A stretch of 59,464 nt of DNA, from contig DYLQ01000009.1 in NCBI GenBank assembly GCA_020722015.1, positions 1 through 59,464 of the forward strand, in the 5' to 3' direction. Positions within the stretch are counted from its first letter, which is position 1, and each line of letters begins with the position of its first letter. This DNA is from Thermotoga sp. (GTDB lineage Bacteria; Thermotogota; Thermotogae; Mesoaciditogales; Mesoaciditogaceae). The translations under genes were made by a program, and so were the position numbers. This document shows positions 45,723 through 55,444 of the stretch, piece by piece. A model generated the notes under the pieces. That model had not been told where the DNA came from. It worked only from the letters and a program-made list of their open reading frames with translations, and searched no databases.

Positions 45723-46772
45723 ATGCCTTTTGAGATCACTGAAGATACAAATAAACAAAGAAAGATAAAAAGGGTACCTGTAATAAAGGTTATAGGAATC
45801 GGAGGGGCAGGAAATAACGCTATAACACGGATGATAGAATCCGGAATAAAGGACGTTACCTTTGTTGCCGCCAACACAGATCTTCAAGTACTCGAGGCAA
45901 GTCAAGCTGATATAACCATTCAACTTGGTGCTGAAACAACGAGAGGACTTGGAGCCGGAGGATATCCTGAGATAGGTGAAAGGGCCGCCGAAGAAAGCAC
46001 ACCAGAAATCCAGGAGATATTAGATGGAACGGATCTTTTGTTTCTGACGAGCGGAATGGGAGGTGGTACCGGTACAGGAGCGACACCTGTTATAGCAAAA
46101 ATAGCCAAAGAAATGCAAATTCTAACTGTTTCAATAGTCACGACCCCATTTTATTTTGAGGGAAATAACAGATGGAGAATAGCAACAGAGGGCCTAAAAA
46201 AACTCCACTCGAATGTTGATACTCTTATAAGGATATCAAACAACAAGTTGCTTGAAGAACTTCCGCCGGACACAACTATAACTGATGCTTTCTTGAAAGC
46301 AGATGAAACACTTCATCAGGGTGTAAAAGGAATAGCCGAACTCATAACAAAAAGAGGATATATAAACCTTGATTTTGCAGATGTTGAAGCGGTTATGAGA
46401 GATGCTGGTCCTGCTATGCTTGGTATAGGCATAGGCAAAGGAGAGAACAGAGCCGAAGATGCTGCAAGGATGGCAATGGATTCTAAATTACTTGAACAAC
46501 CTGTTAAGAACGCTTCTTCAATAATTTTAAATGTTGCCGCTCCCAAAAATGTCACGATGAAGGAAATGCATGCAGCTGCTTCTGTTATAAGGCAAGGATG
46601 TAGCGAAGAAGCAGATGTGAAATTTGGTTTGATAATCGACGAAGATGTTCCAGAAGATGAAATGCGCGTTACTTTGATAGCAACAGGCTTCGAAGAAGCA
46701 GACAAGTTGCTTTTTTCAGACAGCGATATTCCTGCCATATACAGATCCGGTCTTGATGAGTTTTTAAGATAA
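45723..46772 (+). CDS. ftsZ: cell division GTPase FtsZ
   Basis: Tubulin-like ring protein. GTP-binding [10 protein letters not shown], the signature [10 protein letters not shown] and T7 loop [11 protein letters not shown] are present. At 349 residues it has almost no linker: the core ends near IATGFEE and the tail [11 protein letters not shown] follows within about ten residues. Such a short tail is recalled for Thermotoga FtsZ and supports the taxonomic inference. Ribosome site GAAGGAGG. Confidence 0.97.
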   Translation: MPFEITEDTNKQRKIKRVPVIKVIGIGGAGNNAITRMIESGIKDVTFVAANTDLQVLEASQADITIQLGAETTRGLGAGGYPEIGERAAEESTPEIQEILDGTDLLFLTSGMGGGTGTGATPVIAKIAKEMQILTVSIVTTPFYFEGNNRWRIATEGLKKLHSNVDTLIRISNNKLLEELPPDTTITDAFLKADETLHQGVKGIAELITKRGYINLDFADVEAVMRDAGPAMLGIGIGKGENRAEDAARMAMDSKLLEQPVKNASSIILNVAAPKNVTMKEMHAAASVIRQGCSEEADVKFGLIIDEDVPEDEMRVTLIATGFEEADKLLFSDSDIPAIYRSGLDEFLR

Positions 46773-46781
46773 AGAGAGTGG

Positions 46782-48461
46782 ATGATTATTTTGGTAACGC
46801 CTTACAAAAAATTAGGCGAGATACTTGTTTCTATGGGTTATATAACTCAGCAAAGCTTAGATAAGATTCTTGAAATATCCAAGCAAAAAGGTAAGTTACT
46901 GGGAGAGGTTTTGGTTGAAGAGCATTTAGTTACATGGAGCGATATAGCAGATGCACTTGCATCTCAATATAATCTGCCAAGAATTCAAGATTTGCCTTCA
47001 AACATACCGTTGGAAGTTGTAAATATGGTACCGAAAAATCTTATCGATTCTTACAGAGTAATTCCTTATAAAAAAGAAGGCAATAATCTTTGGATCGCCA
47101 CCGACAGCGTGAATAATTACATGCAAGTGGTCAGGGAAATAAGATTTTTGACCGGTTTAAACCTTAAAATTGGAGTGATATCGAAAGAAGTTTACGAAAC
47201 TGTTTATCAGTACATCTTCGGTTCACAGATCGATACATCTGAGATAGTACCTATTGTGGAAATTTCGAAAGAAGAACTAGAAGAAGAGGTCGTTGAATCT
47301 GAAGATGCCCCAGCGGTAAAGCTCGTTAAAACTCTCATTGAAAATGGAATTATTCAGAATTCAAGTGATATACACATAGAGCCGTCCCAGCGAAGTGTCA
47401 CCGTGAGATACAGGGTGGACGGCGTTTTGAGGAAAGTCACGACCTTCCCCAAGAGTATGAATCCGTCCGTTGTTTCGAGAATAAAGATCATGTCTGGTCT
47501 TGATATTTCCGAAAAACGTGTGCCGCAAGATGGTAAATTTTTCATAAAATATGAAAATGAGCAGTACGACTTTCGCGTTTCTACCATGCCTACCATCTAC
47601 GGCGAAAAAGTGGTTTTGAGAATACTTAAGGTTTCGTCGTCTGAGCAAAAGATATCAAGTCTTGGATTTAGCGAATATAATCTTAAAAGATTTGAAGAAC
47701 TTATAAATTACCCTTACGGGATAATTTTGCTTACAGGACCTACTGGAAGTGGAAAATCCACCACGCTTGTTGCCGCTATAAATGAAATAAAAGATGTGAC
47801 AAAAAACATCGTTACCATAGAAGATCCGGTTGAATACAACATAGAAGGCGTTAACCAATGTCAGGTTAACGTAGAAGCCGGATTGACCTACGCGAGATTT
47901 TTAAGAGCTGTGCTTCGACAGGATCCAGATATAATAATGATAGGAGAAATTCGAGATAAAGAAACGGCTCAACTTGCCGTAGAAGCGTCGATGACAGGCC
48001 ATCTTGTTTTTAGCACCCTGCATACAAATGATGCCCCATCTGCCATTTCGAGGCTTTTAAATCTTGGAATAGATCCACACATGCTTGGAGTCGCTTTGAT
48101 AGGCGTTGTAGGCCAGAGATTGGTCAGAAAACTTTGTAACGATTGCAAAAAAGAGATTAAGATAAATGAAGAAGTTTCTAAGATTGCCTCTACTTTTTAC
48201 CCTCACATGGATCCGATTATGTATGAAGGTGTCGGATGCAGGAATTGCAATGAAGGGTATAAAGGCAGAACTGCGATAAACGAGGTTATGATAATAAACT
48301 CTAAAATCAGGGAAGCCATCTACGCCAGCTCATCTGATCTTGAATTGCGCGAGCTTGCAAAGCTTGAAGGTATGAGAACGATGTTTGAAGATGGCGTTGA
48401 AAAAATACTCAAAGGCATAACTTCTTATGAAGAAGTAAGCCGTGTGGTGAGGAGTGCATGA
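46782..48461 (+). CDS. pilB: type IV pilus/type II secretion assembly ATPase (PilB/GspE)
   Basis: Extension ATPase of 559 residues. The N-terminal MshEN-type domain (about 1-145, GEILVSMGYITQQSLD and LGEVLVEEHLVTW) precedes the motor with Walker A GPTGSGKST, Asp box VTIEDPVEYNI, Walker B IIMIGEIRD and His box STLHTNDAPS. The tetracysteine zinc site is CNDCKKE and CRNCNEGYKGR. It follows ftsZ by 9 nt and overlaps the next gene (ATGA). PilT, the opposing motor, lies at 37-38 kb; pilin and PilC genes are not in the window. Confidence 0.94.
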   Translation: MIILVTPYKKLGEILVSMGYITQQSLDKILEISKQKGKLLGEVLVEEHLVTWSDIADALASQYNLPRIQDLPSNIPLEVVNMVPKNLIDSYRVIPYKKEGNNLWIATDSVNNYMQVVREIRFLTGLNLKIGVISKEVYETVYQYIFGSQIDTSEIVPIVEISKEELEEEVVESEDAPAVKLVKTLIENGIIQNSSDIHIEPSQRSVTVRYRVDGVLRKVTTFPKSMNPSVVSRIKIMSGLDISEKRVPQDGKFFIKYENEQYDFRVSTMPTIYGEKVVLRILKVSSSEQKISSLGFSEYNLKRFEELINYPYGIILLTGPTGSGKSTTLVAAINEIKDVTKNIVTIEDPVEYNIEGVNQCQVNVEAGLTYARFLRAVLRQDPDIIMIGEIRDKETAQLAVEASMTGHLVFSTLHTNDAPSAISRLLNLGIDPHMLGVALIGVVGQRLVRKLCNDCKKEIKINEEVSKIASTFYPHMDPIMYEGVGCRNCNEGYKGRTAINEVMIINSKIREAIYASSSDLELRELAKLEGMRTMFEDGVEKILKGITSYEEVSRVVRSA

Positions 48462-49624
48462 ATGAAGAAACAGAAAGGGAGAAAAAGACAAAAAAGCCTT
48501 TAGGCAAAGTGAGTTTTATCCTTGGCATAAATTTTGTAGCACTTCTGGCAATATTGTTATTTTACATTCAGTTCAACGAAAAAACAGCCATAACACATCA
48601 TGTTGAAACGATTGGGGATTTTCAAATTTACATTTCATCTTCAAAAAGCGTCTATCTTACCAGTGAGCCTTTTGATTTGAAAGTATACCTTACGAATTTG
48701 TCTTCCAATTACAAAGATTTCGAAATTTACACTTTTAATTTAAAAATAACGGATAATTCGACTTCAGTTTATTTTTTTAACGCTTCTAAGGTTATAAGAT
48801 CACAGATAAGTCCAAAAAGCACGGTCTTGATCTACGAGGCAAATGGCGGGAATGATTTCTCGGCAGGGAACTACGTTGCAAAGGCATTGATAAACTTGGG
48901 TGGAAGAATCGTATCCCTCGAAAAAAGTTTCAAGTACATCTCAGATGTTTCACCAATTCTAGTTTGTTCGAATGATTTCGTCGTAGATGGACAAAGAGCA
49001 AATGCATCACTTTACATTAGAAATAACACCTCAGACACGCCGACTTTGAACGTTCAAAAGATGATTTTTTCCCTTTTAAACGAAAAAAATCAAGTTTTAA
49101 GCACAAATACCGTTACACTTAATTCAACCTTGACCATACCACCTTACCAACAATTTCTTACGTACGATTACCAAACAAATCCAATTCAAAATCCCGGAGA
49201 TTATAAGCTTGTGGCAAAAATCATGGGAACACAAGATATGGCAGCCACCACAGTGATTTCCGTTATCAACAAAGATGGTATAAGTGACACTTCCGGAATA
49301 AAAATTGCCTCTAACATGCCATCGCATGTTAAATCGAAAATGCCCGTTTCCTTTTCGGTCTTTCTCATCAACGATACTTTACAGAAAAAATATGTCGTAC
49401 TTAGCGCTTTAACTGTTATAATAAAAAAAGGGGATGTTGAACTTTACAGATTTTCCGATTCTGCCCATCGTAACATTAAAATAAGTGATGAAAGTACAAG
49501 TGTTATTTTTGATTCAAGACGGAAGACGTTGACTTTTCCTGAAAAGGGTACTTACGATTTTGAAGTGACGGCAAAGATAGGGAATAATTCCATAAGTTAC
49601 AATAAAAAAATTCAATCTTCGTGA
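48458..49624 (+). CDS. membrane-anchored extracytoplasmic protein of unknown function
   Basis: Not recognised with confidence. A charged N-terminus (1-18) and one membrane helix (about 19-43) are followed by some 345 residues of beta-rich sequence in three Ig-like modules. The first (about 60-155; EPFDLKVYLTNLSSNYKDFEI) recalls BsuPI-type or Ig-like domains. No catalytic motif is visible. Its start overlaps pilB by 4 nt, so co-expression is certain if pilB is expressed. A periplasmic partner of the pilus or division apparatus is possible. Confidence 0.75.
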   Translation: MNEETEREKKTKKPLGKVSFILGINFVALLAILLFYIQFNEKTAITHHVETIGDFQIYISSSKSVYLTSEPFDLKVYLTNLSSNYKDFEIYTFNLKITDNSTSVYFFNASKVIRSQISPKSTVLIYEANGGNDFSAGNYVAKALINLGGRIVSLEKSFKYISDVSPILVCSNDFVVDGQRANASLYIRNNTSDTPTLNVQKMIFSLLNEKNQVLSTNTVTLNSTLTIPPYQQFLTYDYQTNPIQNPGDYKLVAKIMGTQDMAATTVISVINKDGISDTSGIKIASNMPSHVKSKMPVSFSVFLINDTLQKKYVVLSALTVIIKKGDVELYRFSDSAHRNIKISDESTSVIFDSRRKTLTFPEKGTYDFEVTAKIGNNSISYNKKIQSS

Positions 49625-49636
49625 GGAGGAATCAAA

Positions 49637-50650
49637 ATGTACAGAGTGCTGATATGGGGAATCGGTGCCATGGGAAGCGGCATCGCAAAAGATATTCTCC
49701 AAAAAAAAGAATTTGAACTTGTAGGTGTTATCGAAACGGCCAGAGAAGAGCTTGACGGTAAGAATTTGGGAGATTACCTCGGGATCAAAAGCGATATAAA
49801 AATATCTTCGAAAGCGGATAAAACCATATCAGCTCTCGATCCGGATCTTGTGGTCATAGCCACGACGTCTTTCGTCCCTATGGTCTTTCCGATGATAAAG
49901 TCAGCCGTTGAAAATCACGCAAATGTCATAACTTTAGCCGAAGAAATGGCATATCCGTGGGTCGATTATCCGGAATTTTCGAACAGGATGGATTCAATGG
50001 CTAAAAAACACAACGTATCCATTCTCGGAACGGGAATAAATCCGGGATTTGTGCTTGACACGTTGATACTCTCTTTGACAGGCACTTGTCTTGACGTAAA
50101 AAAAATAAAGGCTCAACGCGTAAACGATCTCTCTCCGTTCGGAGCGGAAGTTATGAGAACTCAAGGAGTCGGAACATCTGTTAAAGAATTTGAAGAGGGT
50201 CTGAAATCAGGTAAAATAGTCGGTCACGTCGGATTCAGACAATCGATAGCCATGATATCAGATGCGTTGGGATGGAAACTTGACAGGATAGAAGAAGAAA
50301 AAGAGCCCATCATTTCAAAAACATACAGAGAAACACCTTATGCCAAAGTTGAACCCGGTCATGTTGCGGGATGCAAGCACATAGGACGGGGAATTGTCAA
50401 CGGAGAGGTAAAGATAGAACTCATCCATCCTCAACAAATCCATCCTGAAGCCGAAAGCGTTAAAACCGGCGATTTCATTCAAATAGAAGGAGAGCCGAAT
50501 ATCTCTCTCGAGATAAAACCGGAGATTCCAGGCGGCAAAGGCACGATGGCGATGGCCGTTAACATGATTCCAAAAGTTATAGAGGCAAAACCCGGACTGT
50601 TAACGATGAAAGACATGCCAATACCGTATGGAATTGTGAATGGAAGATGA
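49637..50650 (+). CDS. ord: 2,4-diaminopentanoate dehydrogenase
   Basis: Third step of the oxidative ornithine pathway: oxidatively deaminates 2,4-diaminopentanoate to 2-amino-4-oxopentanoate with NAD(P). The 337-residue protein has an N-terminal Rossmann GIGAMGSGIA and the middle GTGINPGFVLDTL stretch typical of this dehydrogenase family. Identification is supported by the following ortA-ortB-oraS-oraE. GAGGAGG ribosome site. It overlaps the ortA ORF region (ATGA). Confidence 0.92.
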   Translation: MYRVLIWGIGAMGSGIAKDILQKKEFELVGVIETAREELDGKNLGDYLGIKSDIKISSKADKTISALDPDLVVIATTSFVPMVFPMIKSAVENHANVITLAEEMAYPWVDYPEFSNRMDSMAKKHNVSILGTGINPGFVLDTLILSLTGTCLDVKKIKAQRVNDLSPFGAEVMRTQGVGTSVKEFEEGLKSGKIVGHVGFRQSIAMISDALGWKLDRIEEEKEPIISKTYRETPYAKVEPGHVAGCKHIGRGIVNGEVKIELIHPQQIHPEAESVKTGDFIQIEGEPNISLEIKPEIPGGKGTMAMAVNMIPKVIEAKPGLLTMKDMPIPYGIVNGR

Positions 50651-50655
50651 TAACC

Positions 50656-50955
50656 ATGGCAAAACAAGGCGATTGGGTAAAAATTCACAGCGTTGTGTTA
50701 GAACCATTCGAAAGGGCTAAAAATCTCCCGGAAGATACGAAAAAGGTTCCTCTTGAAATGTGGATAAACGGCTTTTTGAAGAAAAACGGAGAAATAAACG
50801 ATATCGTTGAAATAACCACGTTAAGCGGGAGAACAGTTTCCGGAAAACTTGTCGAGATTAATCCAAGGTACACGCATGATTTCGGAGACCCTGTTCCGGA
50901 ACTTTTAAAAATAGGACCTATTCTCAAAAAACAACTTGAGAAAGGAAGCGCTTGA
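50656..50955 (+). CDS. ortA: 2-amino-4-oxopentanoate thiolase subunit OrtA
   Basis: Small subunit of the thiolase that splits 2-amino-4-oxopentanoate with CoA into acetyl-CoA and D-alanine. The 99-residue chain has GDWVKIHSVVLEP, KKVPLEMWINGF and DPVPELLKIGP, typical of OrtA. The ATG at 50656 leaves a proper spacer from GGAAG; the ATG at 50647 overlapping the ord stop remains possible. Confidence 0.92.
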   Translation: MAKQGDWVKIHSVVLEPFERAKNLPEDTKKVPLEMWINGFLKKNGEINDIVEITTLSGRTVSGKLVEINPRYTHDFGDPVPELLKIGPILKKQLEKGSA

Positions 50956-50956
50956 C

Positions 50957-52369
50957 ATGTACGAAGATGTCATAAAGAGAAAAAACGAAATAATCCAAAA
51001 GGCCGTCGGAATAGATTATTCGAAATTTGAAATTGAAGGCATAGCTTTCGATTACGATCGTATGATGAAAGAAGTGTCTTACACCATAGAAGAAATCAGA
51101 AAGATCCAATCTGAAACTCAGGTTGGCAACACGCCGCTTGTTGAGCTCAAAAATCTCACAAAACTCGTCAGAAAAGTTTCAAAACCCGGAAAGGGTGCAA
51201 GGATATTTTTAAAAGATGAAGCTGCAAATCCTTCAGGTAGTTTTAAAGACAGAAGGGCATCGGTTTCCGTTTACCATGCAAAAAATCACGGCTACAAAGG
51301 GGTAATAGCTGCGACTTCCGGAAATTACGGTGCCGCTGTGGCCTCTCAAGCCGCGAAGTACGGTTTGCGTTCTATAATCGTACAGGAAACTTTTGACAGC
51401 AATCATGTCGGGCAACCCGAAATACTCGAGAAAGGGCGTGCATGCGAAGCGTATGGAGCTGAAGTCGTCCAATTAACCGTCGGGCCGGAATTGTTCTACT
51501 ACACGCTTAAGCTTCTCGATGAGACAGGTTATTTCAACGCATCGCTTTACACCCCGTTTGGGATTGCCGGAATAGAAACCCTCGGATACGAAATAGCCAA
51601 TCAAGTCAAATCAAGGTATGGAAAGTTTCCGGATGTTGTGCTTGTAACACACGCCGGTGGTGGAAATGTCACAGGCACGGCAAGAGGATTGAAAAAGGCT
51701 GGTGCCGTTGATACGAAAGTCGTAGGGGTAAGCGTGGATTTAAGAGGGCTTCATATGGCAAGCGATCACGATTTCAACAGAAAGTCATTCACGACAGGAC
51801 ATACGGGTTTTGGAATACCATTTTCAGCTTATCCTGACAGAGTTGACGTTCCGAGAAATGCCGCGCGATCTTTGAGATACCTGGATAGATACGTACTTGT
51901 AACTCAAGGAGAGGTGTTCTTCACAACAGAAGCACTTGCACAAATTGAAGGCATGATGAGAGGACCGGCAGGCAACACATCTTTGACGGCTGCCTTGAGC
52001 ATCGCAAGAGAAATGGACGAGGATCAGATGATCGTCGTTCAGGAAACAGAATATACCGGAGCCGGGAAAATACCGAGCGCTCAACTTACATTTGCAAAAA
52101 AAATGGGAATAACGGTTAAAAACGGCGATTCGATAAAAGAAGATGTACCCGGTAAAGTGATAGCGATACCCGAGAACGTTGAGCAAATAGGAATTATAGA
52201 GTACTCTCTTGAAAATCTTAAAAAATCTTACGTAAAAGAAGCGATGAAAGCATACGGAAAACAAAAATTCTCAGCTGCAGAGATGAAATTCATGGCTGAG
52301 GATACGAATTCAAATCTCGAACAAATAGAGAAAAACATAGAAGAGGTGTCAAAAGATGGCAAGGCCTGA
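50957..52369 (+). CDS. ortB: 2-amino-4-oxopentanoate thiolase subunit OrtB (PLP)
   Basis: Large PLP subunit of the thiolase, in the threonine-synthase-like fold. The PLP lysine lies in NPSGSFKDRRAS and the phosphate-binding glycines in THAGGGNVTG. The ATG at 50957, 1 nt after the ortA stop and 9 nt after AAAGGAAG, gives 470 residues; the ORF start at 50936 overlaps ortA. Needs OrtA for activity. Confidence 0.93.
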   Translation: MYEDVIKRKNEIIQKAVGIDYSKFEIEGIAFDYDRMMKEVSYTIEEIRKIQSETQVGNTPLVELKNLTKLVRKVSKPGKGARIFLKDEAANPSGSFKDRRASVSVYHAKNHGYKGVIAATSGNYGAAVASQAAKYGLRSIIVQETFDSNHVGQPEILEKGRACEAYGAEVVQLTVGPELFYYTLKLLDETGYFNASLYTPFGIAGIETLGYEIANQVKSRYGKFPDVVLVTHAGGGNVTGTARGLKKAGAVDTKVVGVSVDLRGLHMASDHDFNRKSFTTGHTGFGIPFSAYPDRVDVPRNAARSLRYLDRYVLVTQGEVFFTTEALAQIEGMMRGPAGNTSLTAALSIAREMDEDQMIVVQETEYTGAGKIPSAQLTFAKKMGITVKNGDSIKEDVPGKVIAIPENVEQIGIIEYSLENLKKSYVKEAMKAYGKQKFSAAEMKFMAEDTNSNLEQIEKNIEEVSKDGKA

Positions 52370-52724
52370 TGATTTTGAGGAGAGAAGCGCACATCTTAAG
52401 AATTTAACAGATGAAGAGTTGGATAAAAGATTCTGGGAACTCGTTGAAAAAGTTGTCGATCCACTTATTGATCTTGCCAAGACCCACACATCTCCGTCGA
52501 TAGAAAGATCCGTGCTTTTGAGAATGGGATTTGACAGTATAACCGCAAAGAACATAGTCGACAAGATCTTCGAGCAAAAACTTCTCGGCAAAGGTGCGGG
52601 AAACATCGTTTACAGATTCGCAAAAAGTAAAAAAATTGATTATTTGATGGCCGGCGAGATGCTTGTCAAAGAAGATCATTGGGATGAAGTAAGGGAAATG
52701 TTCGGAGATGATAAAAATGCTTAA
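52356..52724 (+). CDS. oraS: D-ornithine 4,5-aminomutase S subunit
   Basis: Small subunit of the B12/PLP enzyme that turns D-ornithine into 2,4-diaminopentanoate. The 122 residues contain RPDDFEERSAHLKNL, PSIERSVLLRMGF and GKGAGNIVYRFAK, very close to the clostridial OraS. It overlaps ortB by 14 nt and oraE by 8 nt. Confidence 0.94.
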   Translation: MARPDDFEERSAHLKNLTDEELDKRFWELVEKVVDPLIDLAKTHTSPSIERSVLLRMGFDSITAKNIVDKIFEQKLLGKGAGNIVYRFAKSKKIDYLMAGEMLVKEDHWDEVREMFGDDKNA

Positions 52725-54906
52725 TCCGGATAAAAAGATGGACATCGAAGAAATTCTGAAAGACCTCAAAAGTTACAGACCGCGCAGACATGGATGGACA
52801 TGGAGAAAACCGTGGAACGGTAAGATGGATGGCTATGAGTACATGCAAGCGGGTGAACCTTTAAAAAATTCGATCCCTTTGCCGGCAGCACATTATTTCG
52901 ATAACATAGATCCTCAACCCGATCTCGTTATAACAAGCGAAATAGCGTCCGGAAGATTTGAAGATGACATAAGAAGAATGAGAATGGCAGCATGGCATGG
53001 GGCAGATCATATAATGGTCATAAGGACATTGGGTCAATCACACATAGACGGGCTTATGGAAGGTACTCCGGAGGGAATCGGAGGTATACCGATAACAAGA
53101 AAGCAATTGAGGGCAACGAGAAAAGCGCTTGACATGATAGAAGACGAAGTCGGAAGGCCCATAAATTTCCATTCGTACGTGAGTGGTGTTGCCGGACCTG
53201 AAATAGCGGTTCTCTTTGCGGAAGAAGGCGTAAACGGAGCACATCAGGATCCGCAATACAACGTTTTGTACAGAGGAATAAATCCCGTCAGATCGTTTGT
53301 TGACGCGGCCGTTGCAAAAAAGATAATGGCATGGGCCGATATGCTTCAAATCGACGGTGCCCACAACGCAAATGCTTCGGCAAGAGTTTCATGGAAGATC
53401 ATGCCTGAACTGCTTGTTCAGCACGGCATAAATTGTCTTTACTCCGTGAAAGCAGGCATGAAAAAGGAGAACATATCCCTCTCGACAGTTCCGCCGACTG
53501 CCGCTCCGACACCTGCCATGCGCATAAACTTACCTTACGCCGTTGCCGTGAGAGAACTTTTCAAAGGTTACAAGTTCCGTGCTCAGATGAACACGAAATA
53601 CATAGAATCGGATCTTTTCGACGCGACGCGCATGCACATGATAGACACATTTGTTACAAGGCTCACAGGCGCACATCTTCAATCCACGATAACCCCGGAT
53701 GAAGGCAGAAATGTACCTTGGCACATCAACTCAATTCGCGGCATCGAAACCGCAAAACACGCGCTTGTGGCTTTAGACGGTCTTACGGAATATGTCAAAA
53801 TAGACAAAAAAAAGATAAACGAGAATGTAAGAGAGCTAAAAATGCGCGCAATTCTCATGCTTGAAGAGATAATAGAAGTCGGTGGATATTTTGAAGCTGT
53901 CGAACAAGGCTTTTTCGTGGATAACGGTTATTATCCCGAAAGAATGGAAGACGGCATAAAAAGAAAAAAAGACGGAGAGATAGCCGCAGGTACGGTAGTG
54001 CCGAGAGATAAAGATTACATGGCACCTGTGTGTGAGCATTTCGGTTACAACCATCTTCCCGATGGGATAAAAAAGCCGTGCGATTTAATAGGAGGTTGCA
54101 CACTTTGTAAGCCGGAAAAGATAAAATACATAGATGAACTTGATGAAACGGACAACGTCTCTTTAAGACTCAAAGAAAAGGCGGAATTCGACAGTAAAGG
54201 TTTTATAAAACCCGAAGTAGAATGGTCAAACGATGGGACAGTACAATTAGACATGACCTTTGCCACAAATGGCGATATCGCTGAGGCAGCTGCCATAGAG
54301 ACCGCAAAACGTTTGGGTTTGACGGATATAAACATCATTCACAAAACAGTTTTACATCCATCTGAAGGTACATACGTCGAAATAAAGGGCAAAATTCCAT
54401 TTGCAATAGATATAAAAAATCTTAAGTTGCCGGAAAAAATAGGAGTGCTTCCGGACGATGAGATAACCAAATTTTTCAAAGAAAACAAAATAAGCGTTGT
54501 GGCCGGAACGGTCGGGAACGATGAACATTCTGTGGGAATGAGAGAGATATTGGACATAAAGCATGGAGGTATAGAAAAATACGGGATAAAATACATTTAT
54601 CTCGGTACAAGTGTACCTGTGGAAAAATTACTTGATGCCGCAATAGAGACAAATTCCGTGGCAGTCCTTGCATCCATGATAATAACTCACAACGATGTTC
54701 ATATTCATAACATGCGTAAATTAAACGATCTTGCGATAGAAAAGGGCGTGAGGGACAAACTCATACTCATAGCCGGAGGTACTCAAATCACAAATGATCT
54801 TGCAAAATCCGCCGGAATGGATGCGGGCTTCGGAAGAGGCACGCACGGCGCAGATGTTGCGACTTTTCTTGTAAAGGAACTCAGAAAGAGAGGATATGCT
54901 GGGTAA
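52717..54906 (+). CDS. oraE: D-ornithine 4,5-aminomutase E subunit (adenosylcobalamin, PLP)
   Basis: Catalytic subunit of D-ornithine aminomutase. The cobalamin motif is NDEHSVG (D-x-H-x-x-G); eleven residues after its His lies the Lys in DIKHGG, matching the His618/Lys629 spacing known in the clostridial enzyme, where that Lys binds PLP. The N-terminal PLP-binding barrel holds RRHGWTWRKPWNG and HSYVSGVAGPE. The second ATG (52717), 9 nt after GGAG, is chosen; it gives 729 residues. Ornithine racemase and the MutS-like protein usually next to oraE are absent. Confidence 0.95.
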   Translation: MLNPDKKMDIEEILKDLKSYRPRRHGWTWRKPWNGKMDGYEYMQAGEPLKNSIPLPAAHYFDNIDPQPDLVITSEIASGRFEDDIRRMRMAAWHGADHIMVIRTLGQSHIDGLMEGTPEGIGGIPITRKQLRATRKALDMIEDEVGRPINFHSYVSGVAGPEIAVLFAEEGVNGAHQDPQYNVLYRGINPVRSFVDAAVAKKIMAWADMLQIDGAHNANASARVSWKIMPELLVQHGINCLYSVKAGMKKENISLSTVPPTAAPTPAMRINLPYAVAVRELFKGYKFRAQMNTKYIESDLFDATRMHMIDTFVTRLTGAHLQSTITPDEGRNVPWHINSIRGIETAKHALVALDGLTEYVKIDKKKINENVRELKMRAILMLEEIIEVGGYFEAVEQGFFVDNGYYPERMEDGIKRKKDGEIAAGTVVPRDKDYMAPVCEHFGYNHLPDGIKKPCDLIGGCTLCKPEKIKYIDELDETDNVSLRLKEKAEFDSKGFIKPEVEWSNDGTVQLDMTFATNGDIAEAAAIETAKRLGLTDINIIHKTVLHPSEGTYVEIKGKIPFAIDIKNLKLPEKIGVLPDDEITKFFKENKISVVAGTVGNDEHSVGMREILDIKHGGIEKYGIKYIYLGTSVPVEKLLDAAIETNSVAVLASMIITHNDVHIHNMRKLNDLAIEKGVRDKLILIAGGTQITNDLAKSAGMDAGFGRGTHGADVATFLVKELRKRGYAG

Positions 54907-54964
54907 AATAATATGGATGATATATCATATTCGAAAATGAATGGCCAAATGGAGGTGTGTTAAA

Positions 54965-55435
54965 GTGTTAAAAGTTGGAGATAAGGCTCCTGATTTTGAG
55001 CTTTACGATGTGGATCTCAAATTGAGAAGTTTAAAAGAATTCAACGGTAAAAACGTCATTTTGGCTTTTTATCCGGGTGCATTCACAAGTGTCTGTCAGA
55101 AGGAAATGTGCACACTCAGAGACAGCCTTTCTAAGTTCAACAAATTCAACGCTCAGGTTGTTGGAATAAGCGTTGACGGGCCCTTCGCAAACAAAGCTTT
55201 TGCCCAACAAAATATGATTACCTTTCCCGTACTGTGCGATTTTGAAAGAAAAGTTTCTAAGATGTACGGAGGACTTCATGAAGACTTTGTTGGAATAAAA
55301 GGCTATTCCGTTGCGAAAAGATCTGTTTTTGTCGTAAATAAAGAGGGTAAAATCGCTTATCTATGGGTTTCCGAGGATCCTGGAAAGGAACCTGATTATT
55401 CAGAAATAGAAAAAGTTATCTCAACTTTGAAATGA
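54965..55435 (+). CDS. peroxiredoxin (AhpC/PrxQ-like)
   Basis: Thiol peroxidase of about 156 residues. The peroxidatic Cys is in AFTSVCQKEMC, with a second Cys five residues later that could resolve it as in PrxQ/BCP. GDKAPDFEL at the N-terminus is typical. The GTG at 54965, 8 nt after GGAGG, is preferred to the ATG at 54941. It follows the oxygen-sensitive aminomutase genes and may protect them; this is inference. Confidence 0.93.
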   Translation: MLKVGDKAPDFELYDVDLKLRSLKEFNGKNVILAFYPGAFTSVCQKEMCTLRDSLSKFNKFNAQVVGISVDGPFANKAFAQQNMITFPVLCDFERKVSKMYGGLHEDFVGIKGYSVAKRSVFVVNKEGKIAYLWVSEDPGKEPDYSEIEKVISTLK

Positions 55436-55444
55436 GGTGTTGAT

